Shown here one piece after another: positions 1 through 11,790 of a stretch of 64,000 bases of DNA. Under the pieces are notes generated by a model, which was not told the DNA's origin, did no database searches, and worked only from the letters and a program-made list of their open reading frames with translations. Positions within the stretch are counted from its first letter, which is position 1; the number at the start of each line of letters is the position of its first letter. The position numbers were made by a program, and so were the translations under genes. Origin of the DNA: Dysidea avara (taxonomy: Eukaryota; Porifera; Demospongiae; Dictyoceratida; Dysideidae); NCBI RefSeq assembly GCF_963678975.1, contig NC_089281.1, forward strand, positions 1,426,001 through 1,490,000. Reading direction: 5' to 3'.

Positions 1-186
1 TCAAAAAATCGATGTGGTACGTGATTATTCAAACTTGACCTCTATTCAATGCTTGAAATATAATGCTTAAGTCCTTATTTTCAAAATCAATTGTGGCACC
101 ACTCAAGTGCTGAAGGTATGGCATTTAACCAAAGAAATGTGGGATATGAAGAATTCACATGTAGCAGACTATTCTGTGCAACAATT

Positions 187-765
187 TTATTCCAGGAAAT
201 GTACCTTATTATTGACTTGATGGTAGTAAACACAATTTCCTGTATAACTTCCTGTATGAAGTTGTGAACTACATTCCTCCTTATAGTTAAATAACAGCCT
301 GTGGATATGTTTATTTTGAAGGACTGTCATATAGTTACTAGAGAATACACCTCTGAACAAAAGAGCATAATGTCTGAGGATCATCCTAGAATTCTAATGC
401 CATAAAGTCACAGACAAATATTGTAGCAGCTGACACTTAGCTAACTTTGGGGGTAAACCATTCTTTATTGTGGTACAATCAGCAATAGAGCATAGAGTTG
501 ATAGGGCAAATGGAGACCAAGCTCCAAAAGGCTCACAACCTAGAGGAAACAAATCCCCTCCTTGACTGTTCACATTGTAACGACTGCCTTTAACCTCCTC
601 ACTGGTGGCAGCAGCCACCCCAGCTTGAAAAGCAGCAGAGGCAATAACAGTAACATCTGACAGAAAGGTCAAAATAAGCAGGATGACTGAGATGGATATC
701 CAGATGGTAAATGTCCCATGGACTAGAACAGTTGGAAGATGCACTACCTTGCTCCCGGAGTACAC
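187..765 (-). pseudogene. LINE 3'-end ORF relic (endonuclease-like C-terminal region)
   Basis: Two minus-strand open stretches (394-765 and 187-384) read in one frame, separated by a single TAG after LSVTLWH. The protein has the layout seen at the C-terminus of many invertebrate non-LTR retrotransposon polyproteins: a DVTVI-type stretch, an Ala-rich helix followed by EE-x-K, then FGAWSPFAL, a Leu-rich helix and LQYLSVTLW followed by N-x-R-M-I-L. In those families the region follows the zinc knuckle and belongs to a restriction-like endonuclease module. The 5' part, including reverse transcriptase, is missing, and the stop shows it is dead. Family assignment rests on remembered general architecture and not on alignment. 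The product does not closely resemble the second LINE fragment at 43.3 kb. Confidence 0.5.
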
Positions 766-1468
766 CAGGAGTGATCTTGAAGTAAGGGATTGTGTACTAC
801 AGAAACCAGTACATTATGACGCTGGATACATGGGGGGCTTTAGGAGCAACCTACGTAGGAGATAGTCATTAGATTGATCAATAACAGATAGGCAAATACA
901 CAAGGGTGACAAAAGAAACAAAGGAATTCCAAGCCACAAATCATGAACTAGGTGACAACTTTGGTTACATCAAAAAGAAATTCAATGGTACCTTCTGTCC
1001 AGCAGGGGAATGAATATACAGTAAGACAAATTTTTCTAAACCTGATCATATATGATAAGTGTACATGGGGGTACGTCTTAGGGAAAAGTTGCAGTATAGA
1101 TTGGCACTGTTTCGTAGTTTTAGCATTTTTTGTTTCAGCATCCATTTTCATTTTTTGTTTCAGCATCCATTTTCAAACCTTAAATTGCAAAAGCCTGCAG
1201 ATTCTGGGCGGTGCACCACAGACCCTTTGAAATGCTACTTGATACTACAGCCATACAACAGCATCCATGCTGCTCCCACCCTGTATGTCATCACTATAAT
1301 ATCACTTTGGATAGGTGGTAAAGTAAGTTTTATAAGCAAGAGTTCTCGTAGTTAAGTTAGTATATAGCTATTTGTTATAGATTAGTTTAATTTTTGTTCT
1401 TGCAGTTATCGTGTTGTTACATATCACCCTACATAACACATTCTCAAGTAACTTTGATCAACCTGTAC
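766..1468. other. No gene seen
   Basis: AT-rich DNA with no supported exon. A short direct repeat of about 26 bp (TTTTTTGTTTCAGCATCCAT core) occurs twice in tandem at about 1,126-1,176. The overlapping small open frames on both strands lack coding features. Confidence 0.5.
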
Positions 1469-1822
1469 AAGGTCACTCCCAAGAAAATTCATTGTTTCCC
1501 ATTTCCTACCCACATGCAGATTCTTTTCTCACATGGTCATTCATTATTGCTGTCAACTGAACATTTTATTCATTATTCATCCTGTGATTGCATAGCAGTA
1601 ACTAGTTTAGCATTCAGAAAGCCGATTTAGCTAGCTTTTCACTGTTCAGGTTATTAGTTTAAATATTTCTACTGTATTTTTACCTGTAATGCTGTAAGTT
1701 AGTTATGAATTTCAAAAATTAGTGGAAATATCTATAATGAATAATGGATGATGAACCACCCACCCGCATGTATTTTTGAGGTCAATGAAATGGGAAACAA
1801 GGAATTTTCTTGGAGTGGCCTA
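1469..1822. mobile_element. MITE family 1, copy 1
   Basis: Ends are inverted: AAGGTCACTCCCAAGAAAAT at the left and ATTTTCTTGGAGTGGCCT at the right, each followed inward by TTGTTTCCCATTTC or its complement. A second copy in the opposite orientation lies at 22,510-22,799 and shares internal sequence (Leu-rich open frame, CACATGGTCATTCATTATTG, TTTAAATATTTCTACTGTAT). About 350 bp with no coding capacity, so a nonautonomous inverted-repeat transposon. Confidence 0.65.
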
Positions 1823-2044
1823 ACGTTGATCAGTATATACATAAGTTATGGACACATGGTGTGAGCTCTTGATGGAGCTTTCATATATGTAATCTGACCT
1901 ATACCTCACAATAATTTAAACACTGGCTAGACTGGTTATATCAGTTCTATGTACAATGGCCCTACTGTTTGCGTCACGGTGAAGCTGAAAAGCCAGATAA
2001 ATCACATGGCTAACTAGCTGCTGACGAAGTTAAAGTATATCTTA

Positions 2045-2258
2045 CAGGGACGTAGGAAGCATGGGTGCTTGGGCACCCATAAATATTTCCAGTGGCGTAA
2101 CTAATGGGTGTCAGCATATTACTGAAAAGATCGAAATACTCTAATAGAGCAGTCAATGACTCTAATGAAGTAGTTACACTCGCGACCTTTTTTGTTGTTG
2201 TTGTTTTGTTTTGGTCTTCAGTTTTACCACTGGGCACCATATCTTCCTACGCCCCTGT
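2045..2258. mobile_element. Short inverted-repeat element (MITE), 214 bp
   Basis: Terminal inverted repeats ACAGGGACGTAGGAAG and CTTCCTACGCCCCTGT, 15 of 16 bases matching. The interior contains the CTCTAATAGAG palindrome that recurs across the window (see findings). No coding potential. Confidence 0.6.
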
Positions 2259-2588
2259 CTTAGATACTCTGTATCAGAATTAATTAACTCTACACTATGG
2301 TGCAGAATCTCAGGGACTTACCCGCTGTGTAACGTGGGCGTTTAGTTATGGCAGCACACTCCACTCATAAATGTACTCCACTGGCCCAACTTGCCGCAAG
2401 TTCCGTGTCACGGTACTAACTGTTGACAAGCCGCAAGTAGTCGAAATATGGAGTACATGACGAAGTATGATAGTAAAGTATACGAACAAATATTACTTAC
2501 ATCATCGCGTTTGTCTGGTGTGGACACAATTAACATATAGTTGTCGTCTGGTGGACCGGCGTCACATGTGTCAGGTGAGTAAGACTTA

Positions 2589-2696
2589 GTCTCGTGCCCA
2601 GACCACTTTTTTTCTTTTTGTGTGGGGGCGGAAAAAAAAAGTTTTTTTTTTCTCCGCCCCCACACAAAAAGAAAAAAAGCAGTCTGGGCACGAGAC
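2589..2696. mobile_element. Foldback element, ~50-bp arms
   Basis: An almost complete palindrome. GTCTCGTGCCCAGAC, a pyrimidine tract and GTGTGGGGGCGG are mirrored on the other side by CCGCCCCCACAC, a purine tract and GTCTGGGCACGAGAC. Both strands give similar low-complexity open frames only because of this symmetry. A related foldback with the same GTCT(C/T)G tip is at 21,787-21,904. Confidence 0.7.
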
Positions 2697-5438
2697 AAAG
2701 TAAGACTTGCTGTACACTTATTGCTATCTCAGTAATTTTCCGTAAACTCAAAACTGGCGGGTCTTGGATCTTGTGTGTGTTATTGTTATTAAAGCTTTAC
2801 AGTGACCAGAACTGAAGGTGTGTGTGTTACCTGTTGATAGTGAAACTAATGTGACCAGGTGGGGCAGGGAATTCCTGCCATGTTGGCCTTCACAAGCCAG
2901 TAATGTGGAATTACATCACACATACACTCCAATGGCACTTTTACAGAAGGAGTCAGACCAGATCAATGATCCAGTAAAAGCCACCATACCCACTGTCCTG
3001 GAGCTTTCCTCACCTGGTTTGTAAATGAGTAGGTTGGTGGCCCAGTTCATGGGGGTTGGACAGAATGTTGGACAGCCATTTAGGTAATTAGGAACATTCA
3101 GAAGAAGTAAATTAGTAAAAAGTGCGTGTGTGTGTATGCAGGCATGTGTGTGTTTTTGATTGCCAAACTGGTGCTCTATGGCCACTTGGTTATGGCTACT
3201 TGGCTATGCACATGTGTGACACACACACACGCATCGATAAACAAAGGCAGGTGATTTTAAGCTCATCATGTCTTGTAACAGTCAAAAGCTACTTAATAAA
3301 CAACCCATTTAGGTAGGCTGTTATTTATCCCTTGTATAGGAAGGGAATTTGCACTTATTTAAAATTGCTTGGGAGTGATGCCTTACGCTATCATAAACAG
3401 TTAGTTTAAACTCCCTCCCATAGTTATAGTGAAACCGTTGCAGTGAATAATCTGTGATTCTCAATCTACACTTTGTATGGTCATAGTTACTGTGTTATTG
3501 TTCAGTACATAAGTGTCCACAATTCGATGTATTTACCCATGGATATGACATCACTAGTGTAAAGTTTCCCAGATAGGCATGTAGATTAAAGAGTTGGTTG
3601 TATGTTTAAGAACTATTCACTGCTGAAAACAAAGTGCACAATTGTAAATAGAGCCGATGTCCATACATACATTAGATATCTTAAGGCTTCACTCCTGCAA
3701 CTATACTGCCCTGTGTCCTATCTTCTATACTGCCCTGTGTCCTGCCCTATCTTCTCAATGATCCAATGGTGCCTCCCTCCCCACTTTCCCTCCATTTCTG
3801 AAGAGCTATAGCTACTCTTTTGATAAAAATACTATACACCTTGTCAGACCAAAATCAATCATACTCATGAAAACTGCATATTAGCTACCACTATTAATTG
3901 CTAACTCACCTGAAACTAAAATTAAAACAGCTGTCAAAGTGTCATCCAGCACCTTCATACGTACTAAGCCCCTCTAAAAATAATCATCGTGTTGCTGGTG
4001 TTAATACTTTATAGCCTTTTACAGCTTTTTAAGACTTCACAACCATCTACAAAAGGCCATAATGTCAAAAAAATCAACCTACTAAGAAGTGATCACTCCT
4101 ACTTAAAATATAAAGCAACTAACATGAGAATCTGTTCTCTTGAACCACTTACAAATCAGCCTGTTTGTGTCCCTCCCCCTGCCAGCTCCTGGATCAGCCC
4201 CTGTGATCCATTACAGACAGAAAGTTAAATTTTCTGTTTTCATGCCATTTACACATATGTATGCTGTCATAGACATTAGCTAACCTTCGCACAGCTCCTC
4301 ACTGAATAGTAGTAATACAGTATTTAGCTAATTAAGGATATGCTGATGCAGAAAATTCTAAAATCTACTAATACGTATTCCAACTTGTCGAGTGTGTAGC
4401 TATCTCTCAAGATTTTGTGTTTAAAAACCTACTGATTTGACACACAGCATGTTCCTGTGTGTATACACTCATGTGCTACTATACCATCCTTCAGTCTCTT
4501 ATGTCTGGTACATAATTGTAGAGGGTGAACCTCTCCAGTATCTATACAGTGATCTAGTAACTTTAATATGATATCACCAACAATTGCCACTAAACATGTT
4601 ACCTTAATTTCCTAATATGGAGTACTTGTCAGTCATTACACAGAAGCCATTTGTATACATAGATCACACAACTCTGAAAAAAAATGCATGTATAGACACG
4701 CATGTAGCTAATATCCCTTCTCATAGTTGAAGTGTTTGCTAGCTACATATCTTCCTGCATAACTGAGATATTTCAGCTATCTCATGGTCCAACAGATAAA
4801 CTAGTAGCATAACAATGTACTGATGAACCAGAAATTAAAGTTGGTGATGTAATGTACCTTTTTCATTCCTGTCACAAATTTCTGTTGAGGAATAGTTAAG
4901 TTACCATAGGAATAATTATCATATAGTTGTATATGTAGCTACATCTATACGTAATGATATGAATCATCTGTCCTATACTCCATCCAGTGTAATAACATGA
5001 CCTCAAATCTCTTCAACTACATGTGTATCCTTGTAGTTAAGGAGTGTACATATCACCACTATAGTATGTTAGGATGTTGACCTCTGAAATGTAGCAATTA
5101 TCACTTTTAGTTCTTTGATCAGGTACTATCCACATCATCAAAGAGTTAGCTACCTTCATGTGTTAGTTTTCTATAATCACAAAACTAATGATCTAACAAA
5201 GAATCAGTCAAAGTGGAACATGCTCCATGCAGTGTAGTGTAGCCAATATGTATACGTACATGAATAATGATCATTGCATGAAAAAGTCCTGTACATCTTA
5301 GGTACACTATATTTACTATATCATTCTCCATTTCTGATGTCCAGTTATACAGAAACTCTGACTCTTTGTGGATTCCAGATCCTTTGGTATTGTGCTGTAC
5401 TAGTAGTGAAGCACCGATCTTGATTTCATGGGTAAAAA
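2697..5438. other. No gene seen
   Basis: AT-rich DNA without supported exons. It includes a GT/CA-rich patch at about 3,124-3,232. The segment TTTACAGTGACCAG-ACTGAAGGT at about 2,796-2,819 is shared with 19,970-19,993, marking a dispersed repeat. Confidence 0.5.
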
Positions 5439-5439
5439 T

Positions 5440-5615
5440 ATGTATGTACAAACTGAATGGGACCATGGACAAGTGTCCTGATTATCAAGGTGCATGTCCT
5501 TATTAGTGAGGTGTCCTGATTTTTGGAGGTCTAAAATATGTGTACACTAATACAAATGGGACCATGGAAAAGTGTCCTGATTATCAAGGTGTCCACATTA
5601 CTGAGGTATAGGGGT
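5440..5615. repeat. Local tandem duplication, ~100-bp unit
   Basis: The block with AATGGGACCATGG, AAGTGTCCTGATTATCAAGGTG and a gTGTCC/CTGAGG tail occurs twice in direct order (about 5,455-5,535 and 5,556-5,615). The wording resembles the GGGACC/GTGTCC interiors of the TACAGTGGAACC MITE family found at 33.6, 36.1, 60.1 and 62.6 kb, so it may be a decayed member. Confidence 0.5.
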
Positions 5616-5619
5616 CTAA

Positions 5620-7648
5620 ATGCTGCAAACTATGAAGTGTCCACAATTCAAGTCTTTGTAAACACCATTTTAAGCACATGTATAGTGACATAGTATATAA
5701 ATTCTCACAATTATTGAGCGACTCAGTCACTCATACAATAAAGATGATGTCATTGAATGTGTCATAACACCATAGCACTCATAAGGTTCTATGAATGAAT
5801 AGATCTGTAACTACATTCTTAATTGATGAAATAAGTACTGATTAAATAATTATTAACAGTGTTTAATAGGAGAAAAAATAATGTTAAAAATATTTAATCA
5901 GTTTGTTGACTTACAATATAGGATGCATTGTTTACGTTCACTGGCATTTGGTGAACCCAGATTATTGTAATAGCAATTATAATGGAAGAGCATCAACCTT
6001 GATGATGTAGTATATATAATGAATCTTTAAACTTGGTGATGAATCTTCTCTATATGAGGTCACCAATCTTACATAGCAATATTGTTGAGGAGGAGAAATA
6101 TTTCCTTTTACTCCTCGTCCCTTTTAAGGCTAGCCTGTACATCTATTGGAAGTAATTGATAGTTAGTTACTGTTTACTGTGAATCTTACATGGTAACTTG
6201 TACTATTAGCTGATGATGAATCATGACTTAATCATACCATATTTTAGTTGATATGAAGCACCCATACTGGTATAGTGAAACAATAGAAAGTTATAACTGA
6301 ACTTAACCAATTAGTACATGGAACATACTTGCAATTAACTAAAGTTCACATTTCAATTGTAAACACATGTAGCAAACTTTGTTGTATTGTACAATTTTCC
6401 TGAAACTTAGGATGTGTTTAGAAATTGTGTAAGTTGCTTTTGAATTACATAATACAGTGACTATGCTCAGGTAATGTTACCCCTGGGAAAGTTGTACAAG
6501 GGAGTCAGGGAGTATATGACTAGGAGGAAGTTGGGCAGCAACTTCTATTGTATTGGATAAAAGTTAGCTACAATGTGTATTCATAAAACATTCCTCCATA
6601 AAGAGCACACCGGCTATATTCACACGATCATAGCTAACTATATACTTAGCTATAGCAAAATTAAAAACTGCTGCTGAGTTTTCTCAGTTCATGATGCACA
6701 AATATGGTGGTGTAATGTTTGAAAAGCACTGGCCGAGTGGTGACCAGTAGGTACAAGTATAGCACAAAAGAATGGTATATAATAGCATAATATGCAGTTT
6801 GTGTTTTTGAGCAGAAATTATACTGAATGTGCATATATACATAACACAACAATATTGCCAAGAAAATGCCATGAAATTTTAATTGGTATGGATAGTCAAT
6901 TCCATTATTACCTGATGATGTGTAATGCATTATATATATATAAAGGAATACAATGTTGTAATATTTCTCACTAAAAGGAACACTTGGTAAATGGGCTAGT
7001 TTTGATATAATTTTGTTGTGCCCGTTCACTGGTCTCTATAGCAACATGTCCATATTAGATTAGTTGAAACACTCATGTCCATTCCCTGTAGATCCCATAT
7101 GTTGTCATTTAGACTGTGTCATGTACTGACTATACTGTAATTATTGTTGTACATGTGCATTGGTTCCAAATGTATAAGCTTCATTTTCAGGTATTTTCTT
7201 GTTACTAGAGTGATACAGGAAGACCACAATAATGTATAACTGCGACATCTAAAGCCATCCCAATTGATGGAATCTCTTAAATATGTGTAGTAGCTGTTAT
7301 AGTGAAGCATGTGTGGTTTCTGAAAATCCTTTATGTAAGAACATGTAATAACATACATGGCTGTGATACCTTTTGTGATGACAAAATGTCAAATGTCTGA
7401 CCATAGACTTATAATGTATGACTTGTCACATAGTTTCTGATTTAACATATGATATGTGATCTCTGTAAGCCTTACAGATATTACACATCAGTTTTACTAG
7501 ATCAGAAACTGTACACATATCAACAGGACTATAGCTATGCCTATAATCAGATACCTACTTGAATTCTATATCTGATAGCTATAGAGCCCTTGGTAATCAC
7601 ACTAGTTTAAATCCTGCACTGCAGCTGGTGGATTGTTAACTTGGAGAT
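5620..7648. other. No gene; one dispersed repeat
   Basis: No supported exon. The segment about 6,045-6,205 (CTTCTCTATATGAGGTCACCAATCTTACA ... CTTTTACTCCTCGTCCCTTTT ... ACTGTGAATCTTACATGGTAA) is repeated in the same orientation at about 49,092-49,255, just left of duplication copy B. Confidence 0.5.
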
Positions 7649-7649
7649 A

Positions 7650-8530
7650 ACAACAAACTCCATCCATTAAGTGATGATACTTAGGGTAGTAAACCCCTGA
7701 TAGTACAGGCTCAGATACCACACACTCCGTTCAGACTCCATGAGGAGGCCTTTGTCACTCCTGTGGTGTGGAGTGCTAGCCATCCTATTGCTATATTATT
7801 TTTTCTTCTTTTGCCATTTAATTGAGAAAAATTATTTTAGCCAAATGAGAAATGAGAAATTACAGACAGGGCTAACAGAATTTTACTTAAAGTGATTCCA
7901 TTTCCAATGTCTGCTCCATGGACATGACGTATGTAAGGTAATCATATTATGTTCAATATACTTGTCATCAAGTTTACCAATGTACACTTATTATGCTAGC
8001 TAATTCATTTTTCTCAGTTAGCTGGTCTGCTTCTATATTTAGAATGATGTATGCATTGTATTGTACTATTTATAGAAACACGTATACAGCTATATAATGT
8101 ATACATTACAGTAAAAACAATACATACACATCTAATACAAAGAACCATTAGCTAAAACTTAATAATGAGAGTTCCATAATGAATGGTTGCTAGTGGTTGC
8201 TAGGCAATATACACAGTTGAGAACTAGAAAAAGCTCACATATCTGGTAACTAGCTATCACAGATTAGTTGTTGTGTATTATGTTACCAAGTATGTACCAT
8301 CAATATCTGGCGTAGGGATTGTATCATCATCATGGTAGTACCCACATTAGGGGAAGTGTAATATTTATCTGATTAACATTTTATAGAGTATTTCACTGGT
8401 TGTAGCTTCATACCAAAACTGTTAGATGATGTGGTATATTTGATAACTTTACAAGGAACTGTAGTTTCTGTGAAGTTGATGGTGGTTTATGGAAGAGAGA
8501 AATGTGTAGACAATTACAGAGTAATTATTA
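7650..8530 (+). pseudogene. Inverted, diverged fragment of the RALGAPB locus (fragment D)
   Basis: Read on the plus strand, 7,670-7,790 matches the Rap-GAP-type exon that lies on the minus strand at 26,076-26,379 and 51,748-52,051: HPLSDDT, then GSKPLIVQAQIPHTPF, then EEAFVTPVVWS. It carries an in-frame TAG at 7,682-7,684 where copies A and B have CAG (Gln), and a 15-bp in-frame deletion removes the YYTDSI segment. The following intron also matches in reverse: TTCTATATTTAG, GCACTATTTATAGAAAC, CCTAGCAACCA, and TACCCACATTAGGGGAAGTGTA near 8,338-8,360 (compare 25,440-25,500). The upstream part of the exon is not recognisable. It is clearly older than the A/B duplication and non-functional. Confidence 0.85.
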
Positions 8531-8877
8531 AGCTATGCTGGTGGTGGTATGATATTGACTAAAGTGCATCCAATTCTTACAAAAGATGAAATAAAATTAT
8601 ACAGTACTCATGTTAACTGAACTATGTGTGTGCATGTGTGCACGCGCGTGTGTGTGTATGATTACGTACGTATGTGTAGAATGAAAGTGGGGAAGCAAAT
8701 TCCAATTCCAATTGTCCATGTTTCACATAGCAGATGAAGTTTGGGTAGCTAGACTCAAGTGCCCATAATTATACCTTCTCAGTAACAGCAATGTAGTCAA
8801 GAGTACAGACTCTTTAACATTGTAGAGTCAACCAACCACTGTGAACCACAAGACTGTGCTGTGATTCAATGCGGCTG

Positions 8878-9536
8878 CAGTGTTTATTCTAGGGCCCCCC
8901 TAAAATCTCAGACTCATCCCCTAAAATTGTGAGTGATTACTACACTATACTTGAGCACAAAACTTATCAAAAATGCTCTCAGATTCAATCTCAGAGTGTT
9001 AAATAAGTAAACATTTCACAGCCAGGTTTAAAATTGCAAGTAAAACCTTAAAGATACTCTTAATTACAGTATCAAACCATTATTTTTTTTAAATCTCATC
9101 CTATATACAGTACACGACTCACAAAAATTCCTACATAAAGTGATGACTATTCAATATCTGAGAGTCAAAGTTTATATTCAGTGCTTCTTAGTAAATAGTA
9201 TGCTTAACTCATCCTTAAATTCAACCCAGAGAGTGTATTTTAATTTTGCAAAAATTCTAGCCAGTTTACTTTCAAAATGGCATGTACAGCCAGAAAAAAT
9301 ACCTCAGATTTAATCTCAGAAACTAGCCTGATTTAAATTTTATTTTGTTTTACTCAGGCTACATAAGGACCCAATATTCAATTTCAAATAGCCTAAGTTT
9401 TAAATTGTTTCTTGGAAGACATCCACTCATGCAATTTGCTAGTGCTTTGTGGTATCAAACAATGATGGTCAATGCGATTCCCCCCCCCCCCCCCCTCCAA
9501 CTTCCTGATTCTCGAGAAATCCTAGAATAAACACTG
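8878..9536. mobile_element. Inverted-repeat DNA element, 659 bp
   Basis: Terminal inverted repeats CAGTGTTTATTCTAGG and CCTAGAATAAACACTG are exact over 16 bp. The interior is AT-rich with a C homopolymer of about 15 at 9,480-9,495 and repeated CTCAGA / TCTCAG words, and no coding capacity. The CAGTG tips are typical of hAT-like nonautonomous elements, but no clear 8-bp target duplication is visible. Confidence 0.65.
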
Positions 9537-9819
9537 GACTGTTGCATAGCTGCCAATGTTCAACGTCTCTTCTGACCAAGGAGGATCACACTTCACCCAC
9601 CTGTTATGATTATTCATCCATTGATTCATTCTCACCTGATCTCTCTATATTACATTAGAGACAATGTGCATTGTTTATGGTTTTCTGATAAGACTTCTCA
9701 TACATATCAGTTACTACTTTCTTTGAAGTGTATAATAATAAATAACAGCCAGTTTATTACATTATTACCCTTAAGGATTTTACGAAGACTTGCTGGTTTG
9801 CATTTTTTTTAAATTACAG

Positions 9820-9906
9820 ACACATTTATAGAGGCATTGGGGAAGCAGCTACTATCACCGATATCAAATTACCCAACAGAATCACTAGATCACTCTGGAC
9901 ACTAAG
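9820..9906 (+). CDS. Candidate internal exon of an unrecognised gene (1 of 3)
   Basis: An 87-bp segment follows a T-rich tract and TTACAG and is followed by GTGATG. In one frame it is open (HIYRGIGEAATITDIK, then LPNRITRSLWTL) and ends in phase 2, which joins in frame to the next candidate at 10,094. I do not recognise the protein. Short open exons of this kind can arise by chance in 64 kb, and the donor is not strong, so this is weak evidence. No upstream exon was found. Confidence 0.27.
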
Positions 9907-10093
9907 GTGATGTTTCTCATTATTATCTTCTCAGCTGTCTGTAATGTTCTTTGGAAATTATATTGAAGTGTTGACTATATAGCTACTTATCCAATTTCTT
10001 ATAGCTAAATCTGTTTTGTGTTACCAGATGTAATGATAGTTACTAGTATCTTAATATTTACTGTGGGTAAGTGCTAAGAAATGGCAGCTGTAG

Positions 10094-10154
10094 GGACTGT
10101 ACCACAGTTAATGATGAAGATGTACTAAACCTATTGCATCATCTTGTTACCATG
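10094..10154 (+). CDS. Candidate internal exon of an unrecognised gene (2 of 3)
   Basis: A 61-bp segment between GCAGCTGTAG and GTATTG. Its first base completes the codon left by the previous candidate exon. It reads DCTTVNDEDVLNLLHHLVTM, an acidic stretch followed by an amphipathic helix, and ends in phase 0. The intron before it is 187 bp. Confidence 0.27.
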
Positions 10155-10276
10155 GTATTGTAAGCCACCTGTCTTTAACATAAATGATGTGCATAATTGG
10201 ATACATCATATTGGCATGCTTTGAAGTCTCCCTCCTTAAATTTTGAATCGCATCACAACACCACCTAACCTTACAG

Positions 10277-10384
10277 ATCCACTTAGCAGGTCATCTCCAA
10301 TATCAAACAACATTGATATCACAGTACAGACAGGTCAACAAAGTTACATGCCACAACATGTTTCATGCCAGGTTTCTTCAGTGA
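10277..10384 (+). CDS. Candidate terminal exon of an unrecognised gene (3 of 3)
   Basis: Begins after CCTAACCTTACAG, a good acceptor, in phase 0 as required by the previous candidate. It reads IHLAGHLQYQTTLISQYRQV and continues through HNMFHARFLQ to TGA at 10,382-10,384, giving 35 residues. The helical LLHHLVTM-IHLAGHL join looks natural across the splice. A second frame in this stretch is also open for about 47 codons, which weakens the case. Function unknown. Confidence 0.27.
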   Translation: MHLAGHLQYQTTLISQYRQVNKVTCHNMFHARFLQ

Positions 10385-10997
10385 CTCTCCACAATATTGC
10401 AGTCATGTCAACCCAATAACTGAGATAAAACATAATCAGCAGTTTAAGAAACTTAAAGACTGACACAGCATGCTACACATCATAACACATACTGGCTCTG
10501 TATACTAACTGCTGACGACACAGCAGACTCGCAGTACACCATAAAGGATACACCAAATATGGAAGAATCACTTGCATGCAAATAAGAGACATAAATGTCT
10601 CAGCTAATTAAGTTATGTCAAGTAGAGTATATGGGCTAGTGCAATATTGGGTACATGTCATGATGTCTCCTCCGTTTAATATGTAAGGTTTCTACTGTAT
10701 ATCTAAATGTAGTGATGGACTGTAGTGTACATGTACAGAGTAAATATTGAAACTTTCTCCCTAAAGTCTACAGTACCAACAATATTGTGAAAGGAAAAGT
10801 AAAACACTGACTCAGTGTCCATCACAGAATGGTTTTAGTATACTATATCATTGATTTGTTTGCTTGACAAATCCTAAATCTGCAGCTATTGCTGTATACA
10901 CCAGCAGTGTCTGTGGGCTAGATATCCTATCATGGTCTGGACATATAGTTCATGTGTACACTAATAGATAACAACTGACAGTCACACACCAATACAT
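10385..10997. other. No gene seen
   Basis: Downstream of the candidate terminal exon. One further acceptor-like site (CTAAATCTGCAG, near 10,885) precedes a short open stretch, but nothing links it to the exons before it. Confidence 0.4.
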
Positions 10998-11254
10998 ATA
11001 CAAATACTTTCTTCGAGTCTGGTAAGTGTGCAACTCACAATGTAGGTATATGTAGTGTGTGTATGTAGGAGGAAACAGGGGAATATATGTATACATACCT
11101 AATGTGATCATGAGGGCTCAGTGTGTTCTGCCCTCATGATCACATTAGGTATGTATACATATATTCCCCTGTTTCCTCCTACATACACACACTACATATA
11201 CCTACATTGTGAGTTGCACACTTGTCATACCAGACTCGAAGAAAGTATTTGTAT
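10998..11254. repeat. Long near-perfect hairpin, 120-bp arms
   Basis: The left arm (10,998-11,117) is the exact reverse complement of the right arm (11,130-11,254), apart from a 5-nt insertion (GTCAT) in the right arm. The loop is 12 nt (11,118-11,129). The arms contain no transposon-like ends and no second copy was seen in the window. The perfect match implies very recent origin or active homogenisation. Confidence 0.95.
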
Positions 11255-11790
11255 GCTTGATTGATATATTGGATAACACACTAACATTTGTACGTAATAA
11301 TTTTGTTACAGCCATAGCTATACAGGTTGCAACTATGTGATCTGATTGAGGACTAATAAAAGAATATTCTTTATCTATGGTGATTACTACTTTCAGGAAT
11401 TTCCCACACATTGTGATCACTTAACAAGGTACCATATAAGGAATTGCTAATCTTTTAATTATGTTTATTCCTTATAAGGAAAGCATGTATTCATGCAGAT
11501 ACATGGACTGACAACATGTTGGTATTCTGACTCCTACTCATTCAAATGAAATTCAAATTTTAACAGGTATGTAACTATAGTCACATGTTCAGAAGTGATG
11601 AACATCAGATTATTATATGATCTATCTCTCTAGTCACAGATGTACAACAATTATCTGCCTCGTCTCAACACATGCCATCGGAATCTTCCCAATGGTTTCA
11701 GTTCTTTTATCATAATCATCACATTAACTAAATTCACCTCATATGTGTTGATGTGACATCAGTAGCTAATTCCGGCCAAACAAATTTACT

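Noticed and set aside
2408..2815. Three overlapping Phe/Lys/Gly-rich open frames on both strands
   Set aside because: They arise from the palindromic foldback at 2,589-2,696.
9555..9605. SSDQGGSHFTH resembling a retroelement integrase motif
   Set aside because: Eleven residues only, with no flanking integrase or LTR sequence.
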